A stretch of 64,000 bases of DNA from an uncultured Bacilli bacterium. Its GTDB lineage: Bacteria; Bacillota_I; Bacilli_A; RFN20; CAG-826. The position numbers were made by a program, and so were the translations under genes. Of the stretch, positions 1 through 7,502 are shown in pieces. The stretch lies in assembly GCA_944363525.1 (NCBI GenBank), contig CALVUF010000001.1, positions 1 to 64,000 on the forward strand, in the 5' to 3' direction. Under the pieces are notes generated by a model. The model ran no database searches. It saw only the letters and a program-made list of their open reading frames with translations, and was not told the origin of the DNA. Positions within the stretch are counted from its first letter, which is position 1. Each line of letters opens with the position of its first letter.

Positions 1-1
1 C

Positions 2-106
2 GATGGTGGACAGCAGCCCAAGAAGCCAAGCAAGGTCGCCTACGAGAAGAAGGAGAAGATAATCAAGGAGGCAAAAGCCAAGAAGGAACTGAAACTTATA
101 AATTAG
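2..106 (+). CDS. C-terminal end of an unidentified protein (partial)
   Basis: An open frame enters from the left edge and stops at TAG 104-106. The 34 residues are rich in Lys and Glu and end in a charged helix-like tail (AKAKKELKLIN). Nothing in this tail identifies a family. The other frames look less protein-like, so this is the preferred reading, but the body of the gene lies outside the window. Confidence 0.45.
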   Translation, partial: DGGQQPKKPSKVAYEKKEKIIKEAKAKKELKLIN

Positions 107-301
107 GTGTCTACAAAACGTTTACTAGTGCAATTGGCTGCTGAATGGCCATGGGTGTGCCGCTTTGTCCCTATCCCCTGAATCGATTGCCCCATAGGTT
201 ATAGATATGACCCGCAATTCCGACCTGTTTTGCATGGCTTTTAACTTTGGTAAAGGCCATTGCCTTTTATATAATTCCTTTGCTTCAAGGTGAGGTTTCT
301 T

Positions 302-1411
302 ATGATTATCAAGCGGAAATTGCCCCATGGCGAGGAATTGATCAATCCCTTAGGCATTGGGACGGCGTCCTTATATCAAGCAGCCGAAGACGAAATCAAA
401 GCGACCTTTGACCTCGCCATCGAGAAAGGAATCAACTTCTTTGATTTGGCCGCCGGTGGGTCCTCGGTGTTCAAACCACTAGGGGAAGCGATGAAAGGGC
501 GACGAGAGCAGGTCTTTCTCCAACTCCATCTTGGCGCGGTCTATGACGAAGCGGGCGAATATGGCTGGAGCCGGAACCTAACCAAAATCAAAGACACCTT
601 CGCTAAGGAAATGGCGGCTCTCCAGACCGATTACGTCGACTTCCTCTTTCTCCATTGCATCGACGAGATTGAGGATTATGAAGACCTCAAAGGGGAGGGG
701 ATCCTCGATTTCGCCTTGGAATTGCAGAAGCAGGGCATCGCCCATCATCTTGGCTTTTCCTCCCATACCCCCAAGACGGCGGAACGCATCCTCCAAGATG
801 GCAATTTCGGCATCATGATGTTCTCTATCAACCCGGCTTACGATTATGAGCTTGGGGAAGACGAATACGGGATCGGGACCATCAAGGAACGGAAAGCCCT
901 CTTCGCCTTGGCCGAGAAGCTCGGGGTCGCCATCTCGGTCATGAAGCCCTTCCATGGGGGCAAGTTGCTCCGTTCGGACACCAGCCCATTCCAAAAGGAA
1001 CTATCCGCTTATCAATGCTTGGCCTATGCTCTTGATCGGCCTGGGGTCATCGCCGTCGTCCCGGGAGTCCGGAATAGAGACGATTTAGTTCAATTGCTCG
1101 GCTTCATTGATTGCTCGGAAGAGGCGAAGGATTACGCCCCGGCTTTGGCCAATATAAAGAAGGTGGCCGATATCGCCTCCTGCGTCTATTGCGACCATTG
1201 CCTTCCTTGCCCAGCCGGGCTCGACATCGGGCTGATCAACAAGTATTACGACTTAGCCCGGATCGGCGACAAATTGGCTGCTTCCCATTATGAGAAACTC
1301 AGCAAACACGCATCTGATTGTCTCCAATGCGGCCATTGCGATTCCCGTTGTCCCTTCAAAGTCAAGCAAACCGTGCGGATGAAAGCGATTCAAGGATATT
1401 TCGGGAAATGA
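302..1411 (+). CDS. Aldo/keto reductase family protein with C-terminal 4Fe-4S ferredoxin domain
   Basis: This is a TIM-barrel aldo/keto reductase of about 369 aa fused to a ferredoxin-like tail. The barrel carries the family landmarks (VDFLFLHCID, LGFSSHT, ISVMKPFHGGKL, VVPGVRN). The tail has two Cys clusters: C294-C297-C300-C303 and C340-C343-C346-C350. The usual Asp-Tyr-Lys-His tetrad looks altered: the strand-2 motif is FFDLAAGGS and the Lys position reads QLHLG. A classical NADPH carbonyl reduction is therefore uncertain, and an electron-transfer-linked oxidoreductase is more likely. ATG 302 was chosen over GTG 290 because AAGGTGAGG at 287-295 is then a well-placed ribosome binding site. 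It appears monocistronic. Confidence 0.85.
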   Translation: MIIKRKLPHGEELINPLGIGTASLYQAAEDEIKATFDLAIEKGINFFDLAAGGSSVFKPLGEAMKGRREQVFLQLHLGAVYDEAGEYGWSRNLTKIKDTFAKEMAALQTDYVDFLFLHCIDEIEDYEDLKGEGILDFALELQKQGIAHHLGFSSHTPKTAERILQDGNFGIMMFSINPAYDYELGEDEYGIGTIKERKALFALAEKLGVAISVMKPFHGGKLLRSDTSPFQKELSAYQCLAYALDRPGVIAVVPGVRNRDDLVQLLGFIDCSEEAKDYAPALANIKKVADIASCVYCDHCLPCPAGLDIGLINKYYDLARIGDKLAASHYEKLSKHASDCLQCGHCDSRCPFKVKQTVRMKAIQGYFGK

Positions 1412-1573
1412 ACCTATCCGGTTATCACGGCTTTCGGATTTCATAACTATTTTCCATTTCCTTTCATCTTTGCCAATCATCGAACCTCTCTTTTATTAAA
1501 AGAGGTTTGGTGTTCGTCGCTATCCTCGAAGCGAATTCTGCTTTGTTTTCGTCAACTAAAGAAAAAAAGTTTG

Positions 1574-1601
1574 TTGACAAGAAAAAGACGTCATCTACAT
1601 T
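1574..1601 (+). promoter_or_regulatory. Sigma-A-type promoter of the lipoprotein gene
   Basis: TTGACA at 1574-1579, a 16-nt spacer and TACATT at 1596-1601 are followed by a strong AAAGGAGGG ribosome binding site (1612-1620) and ATG 1628. The 5' leader would be only about 20 nt. Confidence 0.6.
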
Positions 1602-1627
1602 TTCGGCAACGAAAGGAGGGCAAAAGC

Positions 1628-3895
1628 ATGAAGAAAACGCCCATTCTGATCGCCGCCGGGCTGTTGGCTTTAACCGGATGCGACAGGGTGACATCGAGTA
1701 GTAGCTTGACCGATGGCACCGACGTCACGGATATTAGCACCCCGACGACCGATTCAACTGCCTCAACCGATACCACGCCTCCTGCCACCGACTGGACGGC
1801 GGAGGAAACGGAACTCATCACCGCCTTGCTTGGCGACCACGCCCCCGTCTGCCCCGGGACTATGTTCCCTGGCGTCGAATACGAGGTTTTGCCAGGCATA
1901 TCGACGGCCGGCGACCCGGTCCTTATCATCCAGATATATGATCTAGAGGTCGAGGACGTCGCGACTATAATCTCCGCCCATTCGGAGACCGGGGTTTATG
2001 AAGACGTCACCGAGGATTACGCCGGTTATATCGACGAGAACATGCATATCATCGAGGCCTATTACGATGATGAGACCATACTCCAAGCCCATATTGGGAC
2101 TTATAGCCCTGTGATCAATAATATGCCGGTCACCGAAGGGTATTGTAATATCGAGATCGATTATTTCGGCTTATCGGTCCATTACGATGATTTCCCCGCC
2201 GAGAACCTAAACCTCAAAGTCGACACGCTTTATGGACTGGATGAAGGGACGGCGGATTTCCCGGCTTTGACCGGTACCGGTTATCTGTTGACCCCGCTTT
2301 ACGATCAACAATATAACGAATACGCTGGGCTTCTAATCGAAGGGACGACCGAGGAGGCCGCTGCCGCTGAATTAGTCGCTGCCAGTTGGGACGATGGCTA
2401 TGCCGATTATTATGGCGAGGGCACCGTTTACCTTATCGATGAGTCCGGGGCCATCGGGGTTATTCTTTACGATGGAGACGATGGCTATACCTACCTCCAA
2501 ATCGTCCCTAACTCTTTGATTACCGGTTTCCCGTTAGAGGAGATAGTTGATTACTTCGCCACGAACGAATTGCTTGATCCGATCGTGATCACCGACCAGA
2601 TTCCGGTCCCTGATTTTGAATGCGATGGGTTTCAGACCATGGATTTCTATGGGAGCCTTTATGTCTATTGCTATCCAAGCGACGGGCAGGACCATAGCCA
2701 AGAATATATCAATCAATTAACCGAAGCCGGTTATTTCCCCTTGGCCTATATCGGCAACGAATATTATTACTCCTCACCCAATCGCCAGATCATGATCTGC
2801 GTCGCTTACGATTCGGAGTATCAATCGCTCGATCTCTTCTTCCAGCCGGTGACCGACAATTACGTGGTCGAATGGCCAGCGGAGTTAATAAGTGGGGCTA
2901 TTGCCAAAATCGGTGGGGCCGAAGTGACTGCCATTTTGCCTGTCCCAAACTTTGATTGGGATTTCGGCGTCGTCTACGACAGCACCGACCTCGCGATGCC
3001 AGAATATGGGATCTATCCCGAATTCAACATCGATATCCAGGATGTCGGCGAAGACGGAGGATACGTCGAGCACGCCGCGGATTACGCCGCTCAGCTTAAT
3101 GCCGCCGATTCGGGTTGGACTTATGATGACGTTTCCGAGGTTTGGCATGATGCGACTGGGAAAGTCGAGGTCGAGATATTCGATGATCCGGACAACGGCT
3201 TCTCGATTTATATCCGGACCTATGTGGCTCTGCCTTCTTCCTTCGACGCCGAATTGGTCGCTGAAGGATTAACGTCTTTAGGAATATCGGAGACCATCCC
3301 CGCTTACACTGGGGCCAAGGGTTACGAGACGACGGTCGGGACTTCCTCCGTCAGCGTTAATCTAGTCAAAACCGATGCCGCGTTGGTTAACGCCTATACT
3401 GCGGCCTTAGTCGAAGAGGGCTGGACGGCTTTAACGGCTGGGGACCTCACTTTCTATCTAAGCCCGGAGGAGACGGCGGTCCTCCAGATCGGGATGATTG
3501 CCGATGACCAAGCCCAGCTCATCGTCCAGAATTCCGAGGTTTGGGAAGCGAAGATCGAGGATGTCACCAGCTGGCTAACGATGATGGAGATGTTCATGGG
3601 CATCACCCTTCCTTTCCCCGATGCCTGGGGCTGCCCTGAGGGGACTATTGGGGTCGATAATAAGCCGGCGCCGGCTGATCCCAATGAATCATCGCCTTAT
3701 TACTTCTATTACTATATCTTCGACACCACCTTCGTTGAGGCGTTCGAGGCGGAACTAGTCGAATTAGGCTACGTCAAAGCCGCGACCCCGGATGATGGGT
3801 TCACCGCTTCCTATGTCTACACCTTCACCGAAGAGGTTTACTTCACGGTCGAAATATACGTGGGACAAGGGTACGCGATCGTCGCCTTGATCTGA
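1628..3895 (+). CDS. Large secreted lipoprotein of unknown function
   Basis: The 755-aa product begins with a type II signal peptide (MKK, hydrophobic core, lipobox LTGC with lipidated Cys18), followed by a Ser/Thr/Asp linker. The rest is very acidic and rich in Tyr, Asp and Gly. It appears to be built from several degenerate tandem modules of about 90-130 aa, each ending in a beta-strand-like stretch (for example YLQIVP, LDLFFQP, FSIYIRTYV). No enzymatic motif is visible. It should be anchored to the outer face of the membrane. ATG 1628 has a perfectly spaced AAAGGAGGG, whereas the upstream in-frame extension overlaps the promoter. The gene ends at its own terminator. Confidence 0.8.
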   Translation: MKKTPILIAAGLLALTGCDRVTSSSSLTDGTDVTDISTPTTDSTASTDTTPPATDWTAEETELITALLGDHAPVCPGTMFPGVEYEVLPGISTAGDPVLIIQIYDLEVEDVATIISAHSETGVYEDVTEDYAGYIDENMHIIEAYYDDETILQAHIGTYSPVINNMPVTEGYCNIEIDYFGLSVHYDDFPAENLNLKVDTLYGLDEGTADFPALTGTGYLLTPLYDQQYNEYAGLLIEGTTEEAAAAELVAASWDDGYADYYGEGTVYLIDESGAIGVILYDGDDGYTYLQIVPNSLITGFPLEEIVDYFATNELLDPIVITDQIPVPDFECDGFQTMDFYGSLYVYCYPSDGQDHSQEYINQLTEAGYFPLAYIGNEYYYSSPNRQIMICVAYDSEYQSLDLFFQPVTDNYVVEWPAELISGAIAKIGGAEVTAILPVPNFDWDFGVVYDSTDLAMPEYGIYPEFNIDIQDVGEDGGYVEHAADYAAQLNAADSGWTYDDVSEVWHDATGKVEVEIFDDPDNGFSIYIRTYVALPSSFDAELVAEGLTSLGISETIPAYTGAKGYETTVGTSSVSVNLVKTDAALVNAYTAALVEEGWTALTAGDLTFYLSPEETAVLQIGMIADDQAQLIVQNSEVWEAKIEDVTSWLTMMEMFMGITLPFPDAWGCPEGTIGVDNKPAPADPNESSPYYFYYYIFDTTFVEAFEAELVELGYVKAATPDDGFTASYVYTFTEEVYFTVEIYVGQGYAIVALI

Positions 3896-3911
3896 AGCGA
3901 ACTCCAACTGT

Positions 3912-3938
3912 AGGAAGGCCAGCCGGCCTTCCTTTTTA
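3912..3938 (+). terminator. Rho-independent terminator after the lipoprotein gene
   Basis: A perfect 9-bp stem (AGGAAGGCC / GGCCTTCCT) with a 4-nt loop is followed directly by a T run, 16 nt after the stop codon. Confidence 0.85.
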
Positions 3939-4068
3939 CTTTGTCATCGCTTAAGAGTAACGCGTAGGAAAGTGGCTAAAAACCGAGCCTTTCCTTCGAT
4001 ATTTCTTTGATTAGGAAAGAAAGGAAATATTCGGGAAAGTCAATGATGGTTGATGGCGTTTAATCCTC

Positions 4069-4097
4069 TTGCAAACCCTATTCGTTAGCCCCATAAT
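4069..4097 (+). promoter_or_regulatory. Promoter of the GH31 gene
   Basis: TTGCAA at 4069-4074, a 17-nt spacer and CATAAT at 4092-4097 lie 25 nt before the ATG. A ribosome binding site AGGAG follows at 4108-4112. Confidence 0.5.
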
Positions 4098-4121
4098 GCC
4101 GCTAGCCAGGAGAAATAGACA

Positions 4122-6692
4122 ATGCCAAATTTGGACAACTATGTCATCATCGGCGACCTGCGGGTCGCCGCTTTCGGGCCGCGGATCATCCGGATCGAAA
4201 GGAAGTCGGAAAAGGGTTTCTGCAACGACAAGACCCTTATCGCCATCAACCGCGTCAATCTCGACACCACCCCGATCGAAGTGAGGAAAGGGAAGAAAAA
4301 CGCCCTGATCGTCAACGAGGATCACGAAATCGAATTGACCCCGGAGATCGTCGGGAGCCGGATTTACCGGGTCGAAGGGGGCGAACGGGTCTTGCTCAAA
4401 ACCATCGAGAAGGCCGACTTCATCCATACCGGGGAATTGCCCCTGCCGGAAGACACCCCGGAGGTCTACATCGTTTCCGAATCCCCGCGGTTACGACTAA
4501 GCAAACAGGGGTATTTGCCGACCAAAGACCCGATGTCGGGCTATGTGTTCGAGCAGGAGGTCGAGGACCTTTACATCGTCTTCGCCGATCAGAATCCTTT
4601 CACCCTTCGGAAAACCCTCCTCGCCCTTGTCGGCCCGACCCCGATGCCGCCATTAAGCGCCTTCGGCACCTGGGATTCCAAATATTTCGTCTATACCGAC
4701 GCCACCGTCGACGAGGAAGTGGCCAATTACCAAAAATACGACCTTCCGCTCGATAATTTCGTCATCGACACCGACTGGCGGGCCGCCGGGGCGACCCGAG
4801 GGGCGGGGTATAAGGTCAATACCGATTGCTTCCCCGATATCTCCGCGACCTTCGCCCGTCTTCACGCCAACCGGCTTAACGTCATGTTCAATGACCATCC
4901 CGATCCGGTCGAGGGGGCGAAGAACGTCTTCGACCCGAAGGAAGTCGAATTCCGTTCCTACAACCTAGACCACTTAATGGACTTAGGGCTCGATTACTGG
5001 TGGTACGACCGGAACTGGATCACCCATCTGATTTCGCCTGATGAAGGGAAAAAAGCGGTGATCAAAGCCGAGACCCTGGGGATGTATTTGTTCGACGATG
5101 TCATGCGCCGGCATAACGAAAAGGTCAAGAAAGGCGAGTATCCCCGCCGGACCCTCGGGATGTATAACGTCGACGAGATCAAAAACGGCAAATACAAAGC
5201 CATCACCAACCTCGCGAGCCATCGTTATGGGATCCAATGGACCGGGGACACGGTGATGAAGAACGAATACATCGGCCTTGAATGCATTAACCTGATCAAA
5301 GCCGGGGTCTCGCTCAATCCCTATTGCCATGGCGACATGACTGGCCACGTCAATGACGGGGACCTCGACCTTTACCTCCGTTATAACGCCCTCGGCATCT
5401 TCTCCCCGATCTATCGGCGCCACAGCACCTGTGACGTCAAGCGGTTCCGCCAGCCTTGGCACTGGGGCGAGCATGCCATCGAGGTGTGTCGTTATTACGA
5501 TTACCTTCGCTATCGGATGCTGCCGTATTGGTATTCCCTCTCTCGGGTCAACTTTGAGACTGGCATCCCCCTAACCCGGGCCCTTGGCTTCCTGCCGAAT
5601 GAGAAGACCCGTTATGACGAATACAAAATCGGCGACGCCCTTCTTTATTCCCCTTCCTTCATCCCCGACAAGAAACTGCCGGTCACCAAGGAGATGTTCC
5701 TTTCGCCGATCAAAGCGACTTATTGGAACAATAAAGATCTATCTGGTAAGCCGGTTTACGAAGAGGTCATTGACGGGATGGTCGACTTTGATTGGGAAGA
5801 CCATTCGCCCAAAGACGGGGTGGTGAACCGGGAGGATTTCTCTGCCCGTTTCGAATTCGATTTCTTCAATCCCTACGATGAGGAAACGACACTTTATATC
5901 GGCTCCGACGATGGGGCCAGGATCTACGAAGATGGAAAACTCATCTTCGAGAACTGGTCGATTCATGCTTATGATTTCGATGAAGGCCCGGTTTTGAAAG
6001 CCAAGTCGAAACATCATTATGTCATCGAATACTTCCAAGGGAAGATGGGGGCGCAGCTCCATCTCGAGGTCTTGCCGAAATCGCTGATCCCGACGGCCGA
6101 CAAAGACGTCTATATCCCGACCGATTCGGCCTACTTGGATTTGATCGATGGCCATTTGCTTCAACCTGGGACTATTTATAACCACCTCTACGCCATGGAA
6201 CAAGCTTCCCTTTTCGCCAAAATGGGTTCCATCATCCCGCTGGCGAAAGAGGTTCTCAATACCCATGATTCCGATTGGTCGAAGCTGACCTTGGCTCTTT
6301 TCCTCGACCAAGATCATCCGGCCAATTTCACCCTCTATGAGGATGACCGGGAGAGCGAGGGGTATCTCCATGGGGAATACGCCAAGACCCGCATGAGCGC
6401 CAATTACGTCGAAGGGAAGCATTGCTTCGAACTGGTCATCGATGAGGCGATTGGGGACTATGAAGGCAAGCTCGCGGAACGCGACTATAACTTCGACGTC
6501 TACTTGCCGGATGGCGCCAAGCTCAAAGCCGTTCGCATCGATGGGGTCCTTGTCCCGCATACTAACGTCGATAAGAGCGAGAAAGGCGATATCCTGCCTT
6601 TTGAGGGACCGGCCCTGGCGATCGATAAGGCCACTTGCTACGCCAAACTCGATACCGGCTCCGCCCACTTAATCGAGTTCTTCCTCGAATAA
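4122..6692 (+). CDS. Glycoside hydrolase family 31 enzyme with PA14 domain
   Basis: The 856-aa protein matches GH31 alpha-glycosidases in order: N-terminal beta-sandwich, (beta/alpha)8 barrel, then C-terminal beta domains. The barrel shows the substrate-binding strand DNFVIDTDW, the nucleophile motif YWWYDRNW (D296) and the acid/base motif WTGDT (D376), followed by PYCHGDMTGH and RRHSTCDVKRFRQPWHWG. A PA14-like segment (about residues 568-650, with IGSDDGARIYEDGK) sits after the barrel and may bind carbohydrate. There is no signal peptide, so it should act in the cytoplasm on imported alpha-linked oligosaccharides. The exact substrate cannot be read from the sequence. It is a single-gene unit between its own promoter and terminator. 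Confidence 0.9.
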   Translation: MPNLDNYVIIGDLRVAAFGPRIIRIERKSEKGFCNDKTLIAINRVNLDTTPIEVRKGKKNALIVNEDHEIELTPEIVGSRIYRVEGGERVLLKTIEKADFIHTGELPLPEDTPEVYIVSESPRLRLSKQGYLPTKDPMSGYVFEQEVEDLYIVFADQNPFTLRKTLLALVGPTPMPPLSAFGTWDSKYFVYTDATVDEEVANYQKYDLPLDNFVIDTDWRAAGATRGAGYKVNTDCFPDISATFARLHANRLNVMFNDHPDPVEGAKNVFDPKEVEFRSYNLDHLMDLGLDYWWYDRNWITHLISPDEGKKAVIKAETLGMYLFDDVMRRHNEKVKKGEYPRRTLGMYNVDEIKNGKYKAITNLASHRYGIQWTGDTVMKNEYIGLECINLIKAGVSLNPYCHGDMTGHVNDGDLDLYLRYNALGIFSPIYRRHSTCDVKRFRQPWHWGEHAIEVCRYYDYLRYRMLPYWYSLSRVNFETGIPLTRALGFLPNEKTRYDEYKIGDALLYSPSFIPDKKLPVTKEMFLSPIKATYWNNKDLSGKPVYEEVIDGMVDFDWEDHSPKDGVVNREDFSARFEFDFFNPYDEETTLYIGSDDGARIYEDGKLIFENWSIHAYDFDEGPVLKAKSKHHYVIEYFQGKMGAQLHLEVLPKSLIPTADKDVYIPTDSAYLDLIDGHLLQPGTIYNHLYAMEQASLFAKMGSIIPLAKEVLNTHDSDWSKLTLALFLDQDHPANFTLYEDDRESEGYLHGEYAKTRMSANYVEGKHCFELVIDEAIGDYEGKLAERDYNFDVYLPDGAKLKAVRIDGVLVPHTNVDKSEKGDILPFEGPALAIDKATCYAKLDTGSAHLIEFFLE

Positions 6693-6707
6693 GTCCTCAC
6701 CATCAAT

Positions 6708-6735
6708 AGCCCCCTCGCTCGAGGGGGCTTTTTTG
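6708..6735 (+). terminator. Rho-independent terminator after the GH31 gene
   Basis: The stem AGCCCCCTC / GAGGGGGCT with loop GCTC is followed by a run of T, 15 nt after the stop codon. Confidence 0.9.
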
Positions 6736-6947
6736 TCGTTACATTCCTCGGGTTGTAATTGGCGAAATTTCTATCGCGAAAAGCTGCAAAATCCATTACG
6801 AACCGGCAAAGAGGCGATTTCTGCGGGAATAATCACCCATCAAATAGGCCAACGCTTTAAAGTCATAAACCTTTCTTTTCGGCGACGGATACCGATTTGG
6901 CTTCAACGAATTGTAAATAGTACTTAACTTATTTATCCGATTATGGC

Positions 6948-6953
6948 TATACT
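6948..6953 (+). promoter_or_regulatory. Candidate -10 box of the feo operon in a 310-nt leader region
   Basis: The stretch 6736-7044 has no gene. It is AT-rich near its end and holds TATACT at 6948-6953, with no convincing -35. The leader to feoA would be about 90 nt, long enough for control, and AAAAAAGGAGGAA precedes ATG 7045. I could not identify a clear Fur or DtxR operator. Confidence 0.35.
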
Positions 6954-7044
6954 ATGGTCAGCCAAGGTTTAATCTTTATTAACTTCTTCTTGAAGTAGCC
7001 TTGGCGAAGCGAATAATTGACCCGTAAAAAAGGAGGAATTCCCG

Positions 7045-7275
7045 ATGCCTCTTCCCTTCGCGAGCATCCATTCACCCCTCAAGGTGATCAAAGTCCATGG
7101 GCCGGAAAAGCAAGTAAGGCACTTCCAGGACATCGGCTTAATCGAAGGCGCGATCATCCGCTTGCTCTCGGTTAGCCATGGGGCGTGCGTGCTGCAGCTA
7201 AAAGACGGCCGGTTGGCCTTAGACGCCGGCACTTCGTCGCTTATCGAAGTCGAGGAGGCGGGAGAACGGTTATGA
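7045..7275 (+). CDS. feoA: FeoA-domain protein (first copy)
   Basis: This is a 76-aa SH3-like FeoA protein. Such proteins bind or regulate the cytoplasmic domain of the FeoB ferrous iron transporter. Family features are the hydrophobic start, the helix VRHFQDIGLIEGAIIRLLS and the beta-barrel end. It is the first gene of a tightly coupled operon: its stop TGA overlaps the ATG of the second feoA (ATGA). A strong AAGGAGG lies before the start. Confidence 0.9.
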   Translation: MPLPFASIHSPLKVIKVHGPEKQVRHFQDIGLIEGAIIRLLSVSHGACVLQLKDGRLALDAGTSSLIEVEEAGERL

Positions 7276-7502
7276 CCTTATTCGAACTAGCCGTCGGGGA
7301 AAGCGCCGTCATCAAGGAGGTCAGCGGGGAGAAAAAACTCGTCCGCCGCCTCTTCGACATGGGCCTAACCCCCGGGGTCGAGGTGTACTTGCGCAAAAAA
7401 GCGCCCCTTGGCGACCCCATTGAGCTCACCCTTAGGGGATATGAGCTAAGCATCCGGAAAGCGGAAGCCAAATCGATCAGTATCGAGGAGGAGAAACAAT
7501 GA
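7272..7502 (+). CDS. feoA: FeoA-domain protein (second copy)
   Basis: This 76-aa FeoA paralogue carries the typical LVRRLFDMGLTPGVEV signature and the GDPIELTLRGYELSIRK beta segment. The start at ATG 7272 gives ATGA overlaps with both neighbours: the first feoA upstream and feoB downstream at 7499. Tandem feoA genes followed by feoB are common in Bacillota. The overlaps imply translational coupling and a fixed ratio with the transporter. The frame stays open upstream to 7185, but that extension lies inside the first feoA and is rejected. Confidence 0.92.
   Translation: MTLFELAVGESAVIKEVSGEKKLVRRLFDMGLTPGVEVYLRKKAPLGDPIELTLRGYELSIRKAEAKSISIEEEKQ

Noticed and set aside
1464-1694. Open frames on both strands around the lipoprotein promoter
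   Set aside because: They overlap a good promoter and ribosome binding site, have no start signals, and have unprotein-like composition.
5739-6668. 309-codon minus-strand open frame inside the GH31 gene
   Set aside because: It is an antisense shadow created by codon bias; the plus strand encodes clear GH31 and PA14 motifs over the same bases.
7185-7271. Longer N terminus for the second FeoA
   Set aside because: It lies inside the first feoA in another frame, and ATG 7272 gives the usual FeoA length and an ATGA overlap.
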